Positions 1 to 6,721 are shown, counted from the stretch's first letter. The stretch is 50,986 nt of DNA from Rothia koreensis (GCF_004136575.1 NZ_NOIQ01000017.1:1-50986); one strand, 5' to 3'. Translations and numbers: made by a program. Notes: generated by a model not told the origin, from the letters alone.

Positions 1-2
1 AG

Positions 3-212
3 GGGTTCAACGCGTTTTTCAATGTGGATGCCTCGGTCCCGGCCTGGGGTCAGGCCGGGGGCAAGTATCTGCGTCAGGCTCGGATCAATGTGGACGGGAT
101 TTCGTTGAAGCACGCGATCGAGGGGACTTCGCAGACGTTGAATGAGTTCTTCGACCCGCACACGGTCCTGGATCCCCAACGCCCCAAATCAATCTCCGGA
201 ACCGACAGCTGA
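3..212 (+). CDS. C-terminal end of an unidentified protein (5' truncated)
   Basis: An open frame runs from the window edge to a TGA at 210-212 and gives about 69 residues beginning G-F-N-A-F-F-N-V-D. Codon use looks coding (GC-rich third positions). I do not recognise the family. The tail is hydrophilic, without membrane segment or cysteine pattern. Because the window otherwise holds plasmid transfer genes, a conjugation or secretion component is possible, but nothing in the fragment proves it. A recombinase relic begins directly downstream on the opposite strand. Confidence 0.5.
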   Translation, partial: GFNAFFNVDASVPAWGQAGGKYLRQARINVDGISLKHAIEGTSQTLNEFFDPHTVLDPQRPKSISGTDS

Positions 213-214
213 GG

Positions 215-425
215 CGAGTTAACGTCTGGGTCCTGGTCTATGCCCGGGCGGCGGACGAAATCGGCCGGGTCCTTGCCCCGGCATTAAGAGTCAATGCGTG
301 CTTATACAGTCCCGAGACGGGTACGATTTGCCACGGGCTAGCGGCATCGCTGGAAGCAGCCCGGGGACAGGTCAGCGTCCAGTCCAGTATGAGCCACCTC
401 GGACATGAGTGGCTTGTCCGGCCCC
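215..425 (-). pseudogene. Relic of a tyrosine recombinase, N-terminal/core-binding part
   Basis: Read on the minus strand, one frame gives V-S-G-L-Y-K-H-A-L-T-L-N-A and, after a frameshift near 270, another gives P-A-D-F-V-R-R-P-G-I-D-Q-D. These match residues I-S-A-L-Y-K-Y-A-L-T-V-D-A and P-A-E-F-V-R-R-P-S-I-D-Q-D of the intact tyrosine recombinase at 19729-20643 in order and spacing. Reading frame and start are lost and the catalytic domain is absent here; a C-terminal piece of the same kind of enzyme lies at 897-1160 on the other strand. A dead fragment left by rearrangement. Confidence 0.7.
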
Positions 426-448
426 ATGGTTTCACCGAGTGCCAGGGG

Positions 449-482
449 GCCCATCCTTCAGGGCGGAGATGAATCACGACGG
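449..482 (+). repeat. Degenerate copy of a 35-50 bp hairpin repeat (IS200/IS605 right-end-like)
   Basis: The block ends in GAATCACGACGG (471-482), identical to the end of the repeat at 11701-11748, and is preceded by CCTTCAGGGCGGAG, a weaker form of the hairpin with the TTCA loop seen in that copy and, on the other strand, at 46207-46250. See the finding on solitary omegaRNA-like elements. Confidence 0.5.
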
Positions 483-501
483 TCTGGGCTCCTGCCCGGG
501 C

Positions 502-657
502 CTATCGGAGTTTCTTGCGGAGGGCTGCGATGAATTTATCAATCCATCGATCGTATCGGCCTCCAGACTTGGCGGAGGCATACGCAGAGGCCTTCTGAAT
601 GGCCTGGTCTCCCTTCTCGCTACTGATGAATTTTCGGATTCGGTCGATGATGCTCAT
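502..657 (-). CDS. Small basic protein, 51 aa, possible Rv0909-type antitoxin
   Basis: The minus strand has ATG at 657, a strong AGGAGG six bases before it, and a 51-codon frame ending in TAG at 502. The product starts M-S-I-I-D-R-I-R-K-F and carries a K-S-G-G-R-Y-D-R-W-I-D-K-F segment near residues 29-41. The pattern of a short amphipathic lysine-rich helix followed by GG-x-YD-x-x-I-D-K resembles small actinobacterial antitoxins of the Rv0909 type, but that is a weak resemblance and no toxin gene is next to it. The gene is too short for routine ORF cut-offs. The RBS and clean frame make it likely real; the function is open. Confidence 0.6.
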   Translation of the reverse strand: MSIIDRIRKFISSEKGDQAIQKASAYASAKSGGRYDRWIDKFIAALRKKLR

Positions 658-828
658 GGCAACCTCCTGATGCGGGACGGGCCCTGAGGGTGTGAGACCC
701 GATTGGGGGGGGGCAGGACGACGGTGACGTAGTTGTGAACATTATGGCCGCTGCGAGGCTTGTGCACCTGATAAAGGCCTGTGAAGAGAGTGCGAGGCTT
801 TGACTCGCCATCCCCGGACCTGGTGATG

Positions 829-906
829 CAGGAATCCTTGACTGCCCAGCGTGCGGCCCTACAGGCCGACGGATGCCAGCGAGTCTTCGAAGACACCGCC
901 TCCGGA
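829..906 (+). pseudogene. Fragment of a serine resolvase N-terminal domain
   Basis: The frame encodes Q-E-S-L-T-A-Q-R-A-A-L-Q-A-D-G-C-Q-R-V-F-E-D-T-A-S-G, the segment that follows the catalytic serine region of Tn3/Hin-type resolvases. The intact N-terminus of a near relative is at 3573-3704. Upstream Y-A-R-V-S is missing and downstream the sequence switches abruptly to tyrosine recombinase. Both this copy and the one at 3573 end at the same place (F-E-D-T-A-[SN]-G). Confidence 0.75.
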
Positions 907-1160
907 CCCGGACCGGACGAGGCTGGACCAGCTCGGGTGCGGCACGGGTCATCGCCCGGCTCGGGCGCGAGGCCGGATACGGCCGGATCTCTGCGCATGT
1001 CTTCCGGCATTCCCACGCGACCCACGCCCTCGATGCCGGAGTGCCCTTGGATCGGCTGCAAGATTCCTTTGGCCACGCATCCCCCGCCACGACCCAGCGC
1101 TACAACCGCGCCCGCGAACGCCTGGAACGGTCCTCGGCACTGACCATCGCACAACTCTAA
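897..1160 (+). pseudogene. C-terminal catalytic fragment of a tyrosine recombinase
   Basis: The frame ending at TAA 1158-1160 contains H-V-F-R-H-S-H-A-T-H-A-L, L-Q-D-S-F-G-H-A-S-P-A-T-T and Q-R-Y-N-R, that is box II of phage-integrase-family recombinases with the H-x-x-R, GH and catalytic Tyr motifs. The first catalytic Arg (the T-G-V-R region) and the beta-sheet lysine are missing, so it cannot be active. It aligns with the last ~80 residues of the intact recombinase at 19729-20643. It is fused in sequence, but not in frame, to the resolvase fragment just before it. Confidence 0.8.
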
Positions 1161-1176
1161 AATGCATACCCCGCCC

Positions 1177-1206
1177 TAGACATGCTATTATATGCTAGGG
1201 TATACT
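1177..1206 (+). promoter_or_regulatory. Promoter of the first hicAB pair, leaderless start
   Basis: TAGACA (1177-1182, 5/6 to TTGACA) and TATACT (1201-1206) are 18 bp apart. The -10 box ends six bases before the ATG at 1213, so transcription should begin at or within a base or two of the start codon. ATGCTA occurs twice at 1182-1197 with a 10-bp period and could be the operator for the HicB antitoxin. No Shine-Dalgarno precedes the ATG. Confidence 0.6.
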
Positions 1207-1212
1207 GTATGT

Positions 1213-1413
1213 ATGAAGGATGCGAAACGACGCGACGTGGAGAATTTCCTCAAGCAGCAGGGCTACCAGGTCGGGCGAGATAAGGGGAGGCACACGTGGT
1301 GGGTCAAAGCAGGAGCCAGGTCGATTCCGCTGCCGAGGCACACCAAGATTTCCGCCGGAGTCCTGCGCGATATTGAAAAGACCATCGGGCACGTACCGGA
1401 TGCCTGGAAGTAA
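1213..1413 (+). CDS. hicA: HicA-family mRNA interferase toxin
   Basis: The 66-residue product has the HicA double-stranded-RNA-binding fold pattern: an N-terminal helix (K-R-R-D-V-E-N-F-L-K-Q-Q-G-Y), then G-R-H-T-W-W with the conserved catalytic His, and P-L-P-R-H-T-K-I-S-A-G-V-L-R-D-I near the C-terminus. HicA proteins are ribosome-independent endoribonucleases silenced by the HicB antitoxin. The ATG at 1213 is chosen over an in-frame ATG at 1192 because the -10 box lies between the two. hicB follows 12 bases downstream, the usual toxin-first order. The pair sits among recombinase relics, typical for an acquired addiction module. Confidence 0.85.
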   Translation: MKDAKRRDVENFLKQQGYQVGRDKGRHTWWVKAGARSIPLPRHTKISAGVLRDIEKTIGHVPDAWK

Positions 1414-1425
1414 AGGAGTAAGACC

Positions 1426-1824
1426 ATGACACGCGAAACCTACAGCGTATCCGTCACTCGCGAGGGCAAATGGTGGATTGTCGATGTCCCCGGAGTGGAT
1501 TATCGGACCCAGGCCCGATCATTGACGGAGGTCGATGAAATGGCCCGCGATCTGGTCGCCGGAGCCACGGGGGCCGATGAGGACAGCTTCGCCCTCGACA
1601 TCGATGTTCAACCACCGGCCGCCGTCGTGGACCAGCTCGGTGAAGCCGTCGAGCTGGAAACCTCAGCTCAACAGGTCAAGGCCCAGGCCGCCCAAATCCG
1701 CCGCGAGGCGGTACGACGCCTACGGACAGACTACGGACTCTCAGCAGCCGACATCGCCCGATCGCTCGGGCTAAGTCGCGGCCGCGTTTACCAGTTGCTG
1801 GAAGACCACCAACAAGCCGCCTGA
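1426..1824 (+). CDS. hicB: HicB-family antitoxin with C-terminal helix-turn-helix
   Basis: The product is 132 aa. Residues 1-60 match the HicB partial RNase-H-like fold (Y-S-V-S-V-T-R-E-G-K-W-W-I-V-D-V-P-G-V), with a typical T-Q-A-R-S-L-T-E-V segment. Residues ~70-100 form an A/Q-rich helix and residues ~105-128 form a helix-turn-helix (L-S-A-A-D-I-A-R-S-L-G-L-S-R-G-R-V-Y-Q-L-L). It should bind and block the HicA made by the preceding gene and repress the shared promoter. An AAAGGAG sits before the ATG. Same architecture as the second copy at 11292-11666. The stop lies right against a resolvase deletion junction. Confidence 0.85.
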   Translation: MTRETYSVSVTREGKWWIVDVPGVDYRTQARSLTEVDEMARDLVAGATGADEDSFALDIDVQPPAAVVDQLGEAVELETSAQQVKAQAAQIRREAVRRLRTDYGLSAADIARSLGLSRGRVYQLLEDHQQAA

Positions 1825-1829
1825 CAGAA

Positions 1830-2228
1830 GCCACCCTGGTGGTGACCAAGCTGGACAGGCTGGCATGGTCCTTGCCGGATTTTCGTGATCTCGCGGCTGA
1901 GCTGACGTCCAATGGCGTGACGCAGAATATTGGCGGCAGTGTTTATGATCCTGAGGATCCGATTGTCCGGTTGCTGTTCAATGTGCTGGGCATGGTGGCG
2001 GAGTTCGAAGCTGATCTAATTCGGATGCGCACCCGCGAAGGGATGGCTGTTGCTAAAGCTAAGGGCAGGTTGCGGGGGAAGAAGCCGAAGCTCTCGGTGT
2101 CTCAAGAGAAACACCTGGTCTCGTTGTATCGGGGTGGTGAGCATACGACGGCCGAGATCGCGGAGTTGTTCGGGGTGGCTCGATCAACGGTATACCGCGC
2201 CATCCAACGAGCCGGCGTGCGTGGATAG
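1830..2228 (+). pseudogene. 5'-truncated serine resolvase
   Basis: The frame starts in mid-domain (A-T-L-V-V-T-K-L-D-R-L-A-W-S-L-P-D) and runs through the dimerisation helix (L-L-F-N-V-L-G-M-V-A-E-F-E-A-D-L-I-R-M-R-T-R-E-G) to the C-terminal HTH (T-T-A-E-I-A-E-L-F-G-V-A-R-S-T-V-Y-R-A). It is almost identical to residues ~60-188 of the intact resolvase at 43097-43663, but the first ~55-60 residues with the catalytic Ser are absent and replaced by the end of hicB. It cannot recombine DNA, though a DNA-binding stub could be made from GTG 1839. Confidence 0.85.
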
Positions 2229-2283
2229 TATCGGGCAATATCTTCTGGCCAACCCGCTGGCTTACAGGGGGCAGCAATAAAGC

Positions 2284-2305
2284 GGCCCGGACTGATTGAC
2301 GGGCC
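2284..2305 (-). terminator. Intrinsic terminator of the VOC gene
   Basis: GGCCCG and CGGGCC pair around a 10-nt loop. Read in the direction of the VOC gene the stem is followed by GCTTTATT. It also lies downstream of the truncated resolvase. Confidence 0.5.
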
Positions 2306-2326
2306 CCTTCGTTGCGGATCGTATGG

Positions 2327-2698
2327 TCAGGCTTTGTCGTGGACCGTGATCACATAGCCATCTGGGTCACTAAAGCTGAAGGTGCGCCCGAAGGGTCCAT
2401 TGGTCGGGGCCGCTACGATCTGGATACCTGCCTCCGACAGCGTGTCGTGGACGTCTTGGGAATCTTCGGCGTGAAGCCAAAGAGCTACGCCGATGCCCGG
2501 TCGTGGTTTTGCTGCGCTGAGATCAACCCCAGGAAGCGGCTCGCGCACGGCAAAAGGAATGGGTTCGCTGGCGAAGACTGCAGCACCTTCCGGGCTGTGG
2601 GGTGCGCGTTTGAGGCCGAGATACTTCTCGTAGAACTTCGCGGATTGTTCTATGTCGTTGACCTGCAAAGCTACGAAGTCAGGGCCGGTGACGGACAT
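2327..2698 (-). CDS. VOC (glyoxalase/bleomycin-resistance fold) protein
   Basis: The 123-residue product shows the vicinal-oxygen-chelate pattern of two beta-alpha-beta-beta-beta modules: F-V-A-L-Q-V-N-D-I-E-Q-S-A-K-F-Y-E-K-Y-L-G-L at the start and F-S-F-S-D-P-D-G-Y-V-I-T-V-H at the end. Members are metal-dependent lyases, dioxygenases or drug-binding proteins; the substrate is not predictable. The start at 2698 (M-S-V-T-G-P-D-F) follows an AGGAGGATC-type RBS. It is divergent from a MarR-type regulator with only 61 bp between the starts and overlapping inverted repeats, so MarR very likely controls it. A stress or xenobiotic detoxification pair is the natural inference. Confidence 0.8.
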   Translation of the reverse strand: MSVTGPDFVALQVNDIEQSAKFYEKYLGLKRAPHSPEGAAVFASEPIPFAVREPLPGVDLSAAKPRPGIGVALWLHAEDSQDVHDTLSEAGIQIVAAPTNGPFGRTFSFSDPDGYVITVHDKA

Positions 2699-2718
2699 GG
2701 GGATCCTCCTCAGTTGAT

Positions 2719-2761
2719 ATGTCAATGTGCTGACATTGACCATATGTCAGACTATTGACAT
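2719..2761. promoter_or_regulatory. Nested MarR-type operator between divergent genes
   Basis: TGACAT (2731-2736) and ATGTCA (2744-2749) form a perfect inverted repeat with a 7-bp spacer. It is enclosed by a second perfect pair, ATGTCAAT (2719-2726) and ATTGACAT (2754-2761). The outer right arm overlaps the MarR start codon, which suits autorepression together with control of the VOC gene. Confidence 0.7.
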
Positions 2762-3203
2762 GAAGCAAGATCCCTCCGCGAACCCCCTGGATCAGGCCAT
2801 TGGTTACCGTCTGAAACAAGTTGAAGCACTGCTGAGAGTCTCCATGGATGAAGTTCTGCGGCCTATGGGGCTGACGGTCTCGCAGTACGCGTGTCTTGAA
2901 CTCATTGCCCAGAAATCGGGCCTGTCCAACGCCGATCTGGCCCGAGATGCTTTTGTGTCCCGGCAGTCCATGAATCTTGTACTGCGTGGGCTCCAGAAGC
3001 GCGGTCTGGTTCGACGGCCCTCGACCGTTGAAAGTGGGAGATCTCGTCCGACCTGCCTGACATCTGCGGGTGAGGAGATGGTCCAGCGGGCAGGTGTCGC
3101 TGTTGCTGAGGTTGAGGAACGCATGGCCCGTGGTTTGGATGAGGGGCAACGTCAGATGCTTCTTGCGGGTTTGAGTCGATGTATGGAGAACCTCGGCGAC
3201 TGA
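2760..3203 (+). CDS. MarR-family transcriptional regulator
   Basis: The 147-aa product has the MarR winged-helix layout: dimerisation helices at both ends, and L-I-A-Q-K-S-G-L-S-N-A-D-L-A-R-D-A-F-V-S-R-Q-S-M-N-L-V-L-R-G-L-Q-K-R-G-L-V at ~45-85, followed by the wing (R-R-P-S-T-V-E-S-G-R-S-R-P-T-C-L-T). It contains one cysteine in the wing, which could act as a redox sensor in the OhrR manner but is in an unusual place. The start at 2760 is favoured over an in-frame ATG at 2727 because operator arms lie between them. It should repress the divergent VOC gene and itself. Confidence 0.85.
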   Translation: MKQDPSANPLDQAIGYRLKQVEALLRVSMDEVLRPMGLTVSQYACLELIAQKSGLSNADLARDAFVSRQSMNLVLRGLQKRGLVRRPSTVESGRSRPTCLTSAGEEMVQRAGVAVAEVEERMARGLDEGQRQMLLAGLSRCMENLGD

Positions 3204-3236
3204 CCTGCCTATGGTGCATGATGGACCGAACCCGCA

Positions 3237-3280
3237 CATTGACTTCCTCCTCCCCGTTCATGGGGAGGAGGAAGTCAATG
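3237..3280 (+). repeat. 19-bp perfect inverted repeat that buries a ribosome binding site
   Basis: The arms 3237-3255 and 3262-3280 are exactly complementary around a GTTCAT loop. The right arm contains GGGGAGGAGGAAGTCAATG, a very strong Shine-Dalgarno plus an ATG at 3278, so in RNA both would be locked in the stem. The 3' arm also resembles the right end of IS200/IS605 elements (GGGGAGG...GTCAA). Without a T-tract it is not a standard terminator. Confidence 0.7.
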
Positions 3281-3328
3281 GCGGTTGAGAAGTATGTGCC
3301 TGAGGCAGTTGGCAGAAGGCGAGCGTAA
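3278..3328 (+). CDS. Short upstream ORF (16 codons) overlapping the next gene
   Basis: ATG at 3278 follows GGAGGAGG and opens a 16-residue frame (M-A-V-E-K-Y-V-P-E-A-V-G-R-R-R-A) whose TAA shares its last base with the ATG of the next ORF (TAATG). The strong RBS inside a hairpin and the stop-start overlap suggest translational coupling, but the peptide has no recognisable domain and may be a chance reading frame. Confidence 0.35.
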   Translation: MAVEKYVPEAVGRRRA

Positions 3329-3573
3329 TGACTGTTGTGGGGACCAAAGCTCAGGCGGTCAGTACGAGTCCGTCGCTCACGCCTACTGGTGCTGCTGAGG
3401 AGTTGGCGTATGAGATCAACACGGACCGGTTGGAGGTCGCAGAAGAGTACAGCGATTTTGTGGATGGTAAGTCCTTTTCTGTTCATGCCACGTCGATGTC
3501 TCATACGGTCCATGTCGATGAGGTGGGCCGGTTTTACGCAGTCGCGGTAGTCGAGTACCAGGTGATGATCTGA
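3328..3573 (+). CDS. Hypothetical protein, 81 aa
   Basis: Coupled by TAATG to the short frame before it, and its own TGA overlaps the ATG of the resolvase fragment (TGATG at 3571-3575). The product is acidic in the middle (E-I-N-T-D-R-L-E-V-A-E-E-Y-S-D-F-V-D-G) and then rich in beta-prone residues (S-F-S-V-H-A-T-S-M-S-H-T-V-H-V-D-E-V-G-R-F-Y-A-V-A-V-V-E-Y). There is no signal peptide, membrane segment or known motif. Tight coupling to a resolvase suggests that it belonged to the resolvase transcription unit of a former mobile element. No function is proposed. Confidence 0.45.
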   Translation: MTVVGTKAQAVSTSPSLTPTGAAEELAYEINTDRLEVAEEYSDFVDGKSFSVHATSMSHTVHVDEVGRFYAVAVVEYQVMI

Positions 3574-3704
3574 TGAAGGTCGGCTACGCCCGTGTCTCCA
3601 CGGAAGCACAGCAGGAATCCCTGACTACCCAGCGCGGGACCCTACAGGCTGATGGGTGCCAGCGAGTCTTTGAAGACACCGCCAACGGAGTGAAATTCGA
3701 CCGG
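3573..3704 (+). pseudogene. 3'-truncated serine resolvase (catalytic N-terminus)
   Basis: M-K-V-G-Y-A-R-V-S-T-E-A-Q-Q-E-S-L carries the catalytic Ser of resolvase/invertase family recombinases, and the match continues to F-E-D-T-A-N-G-V-K-F-D-R. After about residue 44 the frame leaves the family and runs antisense to the downstream kinase gene until 3908. The dimerisation helix and HTH are lost. The same N-terminal block is present at 829-906. Confidence 0.8.
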
Positions 3705-3749
3705 CTATCCAAATATGGACCCCACTCAAAAACGACTGGCATGAGGCCG

Positions 3750-5177
3750 TCATCCGAAGAGGTTGGAAGTTCTGTCGTACAGAGGATCCGTTGCGGCACG
3801 AATATCTCGATACACCCTACCGAGCTCGTGATATGTCTGGGCGTTATCTCGATTCGGAAGGACTTCATCCGCGGTGATTGTGAGCTGTTTTGTCGCGGCA
3901 TCAAATGATTTTGCGAGTCCAGTACCGACCACGGCACAGATCGCGGCGCCTCTGCTGGCGGCACTCGCCCCAGTCATGCGCACAGTCGGTAGACCGAAGA
4001 CATCCGCAATGATCTGGGTCAGTAAATCAGAAGAAGACCCGCCGCCAGTCAGGACAATGCGCTGGAACCCCCTATCGAGTTCTTCGGACATTTCGTCTGC
4101 CCGCTGCTTCATGGTCATTGCGATGCCTTCAAGAATTGATCGGAACATGTGTCCTCGGCCGTGCCGTGCATCGAAACCGAGCATCGACCCCTTACGGTAA
4201 GGCTCATCCACTGGGGCGAGCCAATCAAGTACCGTCAAGAGCCCGTCGGACCCCGGTGAGACTGCTGCGGCTTCACGTCCCAGCATCTGCTCAACGGATT
4301 CTCCACGAGCAGTCGCGGTATGAGCGGCTTCAGGCCCCAATAAGTCGCGCATCCAACTTACAGTCCACATGCCACGGCGGATGCCATTGCTTTCATATAA
4401 ATAAAGCCCAGGTTCCGAAGCAAAATTCGTCCAAAATGACTCCGGCTTCTTGACATTATCGGTACCGACTGCCATCGAAGCAATATACGTACCAGTCGAA
4501 ATCACCAGATCTGATGGATCGCGGAGGCCGGCTCCCAGCGCTTCTACCGCTTTGTCGTTGGCGGTGGCGATGACTGGTATTCCTGAAGGAAGGTTCATCG
4601 CCGTTGCCGCAGCCTCCGTCAGCCGGCCGAGTTCCTCACCCGGCTGAACCAGTTCAAAAAGCATGTTTCGCGGGATACCAGTCGCCTCGTACTCCGACTC
4701 GTCGCCGGTCCAGTCCCAGGTGTCGGTGTCGATCGGCCACATCCCCTGGTAATTTGCCGACGTATCCTTAAAATTCCCAGTCATGCGGTGCGTTATGTAG
4801 CCCGACGAGGTGGTGACGTACGCGGCGTCATTGGATTCTCGGTGGTAGGGACGGCTGACACGTTCGTCCATCCAACTCATAACTGGCTGGGCAAGAGATC
4901 CGTTGGCCTGCAGGACAACGCGACAAAAGCGAATCGTGCACAGACCGATTCCCTTGATCTCCTTCAGGTCACCTTCAAATCCAGCGACGGCACGCCGGCT
5001 GGCTTCTGCAATGGAATCCCACAAAACGTCGTCAGGGTATTCAACAGTTCCCGGGCGAGGCGAATCGGTCGCAGAAAGCGGCACTCTACCTTCCGCGCAA
5101 GGCCTGCCGTCTTCGGCATAGATCGTTACTTTTGATGACTGCGAACCGTTGTCTATTCCCATTATGTAGCAAGTCAT
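3750..5177 (-). CDS. FGGY-family carbohydrate kinase
   Basis: The 475-aa product has the two FGGY actin-like domains: Y-I-M-G-I-D-N-G-S-Q-S-S-K-V-T-I-Y at the start (phosphate-1 loop, with N where D-x-G-T is usual), W-M-D-E-R near 95, T-G-T-Y-I-A-S near 240, and the C-terminal R-I-V-L-T-G-G-G-S-S-S-D-L-L-T-Q-I-I-A-D-V-F-G-L-P-V adenosine site. FGGY kinases phosphorylate sugars or polyols (glycerol, xylulose, erythritol and others); the residues seen do not decide which. The start at 5177 is used because its ATG overlaps the TGA of the preceding FAD-oxidase gene (ATGA), giving translational coupling; an in-frame start at 5216 would lie inside that gene. Last gene of the GlpP-controlled operon. 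Confidence 0.85.
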   Translation of the reverse strand: MTCYIMGIDNGSQSSKVTIYAEDGRPCAEGRVPLSATDSPRPGTVEYPDDVLWDSIAEASRRAVAGFEGDLKEIKGIGLCTIRFCRVVLQANGSLAQPVMSWMDERVSRPYHRESNDAAYVTTSSGYITHRMTGNFKDTSANYQGMWPIDTDTWDWTGDESEYEATGIPRNMLFELVQPGEELGRLTEAAATAMNLPSGIPVIATANDKAVEALGAGLRDPSDLVISTGTYIASMAVGTDNVKKPESFWTNFASEPGLYLYESNGIRRGMWTVSWMRDLLGPEAAHTATARGESVEQMLGREAAAVSPGSDGLLTVLDWLAPVDEPYRKGSMLGFDARHGRGHMFRSILEGIAMTMKQRADEMSEELDRGFQRIVLTGGGSSSDLLTQIIADVFGLPTVRMTGASAASRGAAICAVVGTGLAKSFDAATKQLTITADEVLPNRDNAQTYHELGRVYRDIRAATDPLYDRTSNLFG

Positions 5178-6721
5178 GAAGCTGAATCCTCGCGGCCTCG
5201 GTTCTCTGATGCCCACTGGTCCAGTTGTTGGTCAGGGTGCGCTGCTGCTGCCTGAATAGCGCCCTCGACGGGAATAATGGTCCCCGAATTCATGACACCA
5301 TTTGGGTCGAACGCGTTTTTGATAGCCGTAAGGATCTGGTACGCACTTCCATGCTCTTGCTGGGTCCATGGCGAACGATATTTGCCGATGCCGTGATGAT
5401 GGACGATCGATCCACCATGGCGAAGTGCTTCCTCAACGATGATGGCGTTGAGAGGAATGTGGTATTTTTCGATCTCCTCTTCGGGCGATGCATCGATGTG
5501 GTAGTCGTAGACAAAGTACATGTTGGTACCAGTCTGGTAGCTATGCGAGGAATGACCACCGAGCATGGTTAAATCCTTGGCATAGGGGTACTCGGTTCGG
5601 ATGCGACGGATTACCGCATCGTAAAGGTCAGTGACCTGGGACCAGCTGGCTGATACTTCCGTCGTGTATCCAAGGTGCTGATTATCAAGCATCGCCTTCT
5701 TCTCGGCTTCGATCTTGTCCGGGCCCCAGTTGAGGTTTTGGAACCAATCCTCGATAAGGTCTGGGTCCACGTCTTGGTGAACGTGTTGTCCCAGAACTCT
5801 TCTAATCTCCGTACTGGTTGCCTCGACGATGCTCTTGGGGCCTTCAGCTACGAATATGACGACGCATTTGCCTTCGCTGAAGTGGGGGAAGTGCTGGTTG
5901 GCGTCCTCTGGCGAGTACAAACGGGCTACAGACGGCCGGAAGCCGTTAGTGATGACTTCGCGCAGGATTGCCACACCGGTGCGCATGTCATCGACGAGAG
6001 CTCCGTGAAATTCATCGTTTTCCGGAAAATAGCGGAATACTTTGAGAGTCACTTCGGTGATCACTGCCAACGCGCCCTCGTTGCCGATCAGCACGTGGCG
6101 AATATCAGGGCCAGCGGCTCGACGCGGAACGGACTTGATCCGGGCAGTGTGCCCACCCGGGAATACGGCTTCAAGGCCCATGACCATGTCTTCAATGGCT
6201 CCGTACAGGGTTGAGAACTGGCCGATGCTTCGAGTTGCGACCAGACCGCCGTACTGAGCCAAAGGTTTGGACTGAGGCGAATGTCCTGTCGTCAGCCCCT
6301 GCGCACGGAGTTGGTCTTCAAGCGTTTGGAGTTGGACACCGGCTTCGACCGTAACCTGCATGTTTTCCGGATCCACCGAAAGCACCTGGTTCATCCTGGA
6401 AATATCGAGGACTATGGTGTCCGAAACGCTGGTTTCGAGGCCGCCTTCGGTTCCAGTGCGCCCACTGCGGGGTACGATATTAATCAGGTACCTGTCCGCC
6501 AGCTCAAGAATGGCGACGACGTCCTCGGTAGAGGTCGCATAAGCGATGGCAACCGGCAGCGGAGCATTGAAGATCTCGTGTACAGATTGGTACTTCTTGA
6601 ACCGGTCAATGCTGGCTTCTTTGAGAGCGGTTTCGTTCGTTTCAATGCGTTCGGACGGGAGACAATTGCCAAGTTCAGCAAGAATTTCCTGACGGCTGAG
6701 GGGAGAGCGCGAGTCGATCAT
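5174..6721 (-). CDS. FAD-linked oxidase resembling alkyldihydroxyacetonephosphate synthase
   Basis: The 515-aa protein has the PCMH/VAO FAD-binding domain (P-R-S-G-R-T-G-T-E-G-G at ~85-95, then V-L-D-I-S-R-M-N and S-P-Q-S-K near 150) and a C-terminal cap ending S-I-V-H-H-H-G-I-G-K. The HHHGxG motif is typical of alkyl-DHAP synthase and close bacterial relatives, which use FAD to act on three-carbon phosphates or hydroxy acids. In this operon, next to an FGGY kinase and under a GlpP-like regulator, oxidation of a phosphorylated polyol or of the related hydroxy acid is more likely than ether-lipid synthesis; that is inference. Start at the ATG at 6721; the gene overlaps the kinase by 4 bases. 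Confidence 0.8.
   Translation of the reverse strand: MIDSRSPLSRQEILAELGNCLPSERIETNETALKEASIDRFKKYQSVHEIFNAPLPVAIAYATSTEDVVAILELADRYLINIVPRSGRTGTEGGLETSVSDTIVLDISRMNQVLSVDPENMQVTVEAGVQLQTLEDQLRAQGLTTGHSPQSKPLAQYGGLVATRSIGQFSTLYGAIEDMVMGLEAVFPGGHTARIKSVPRRAAGPDIRHVLIGNEGALAVITEVTLKVFRYFPENDEFHGALVDDMRTGVAILREVITNGFRPSVARLYSPEDANQHFPHFSEGKCVVIFVAEGPKSIVEATSTEIRRVLGQHVHQDVDPDLIEDWFQNLNWGPDKIEAEKKAMLDNQHLGYTTEVSASWSQVTDLYDAVIRRIRTEYPYAKDLTMLGGHSSHSYQTGTNMYFVYDYHIDASPEEEIEKYHIPLNAIIVEEALRHGGSIVHHHGIGKYRSPWTQQEHGSAYQILTAIKNAFDPNGVMNSGTIIPVEGAIQAAAAHPDQQLDQWASENRGREDSAS

Noticed and set aside
620-1154. Overlapping minus-strand frames of 156 and 166 codons
   Set aside because: Antisense to recombinase fragments with recognisable plus-strand motifs; Arg/Pro-rich as expected for shadows.
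3237-3280. Hairpin as an intrinsic terminator of the marR gene
   Set aside because: The stem has no T-tract on either side; a purine-rich RBS follows instead.
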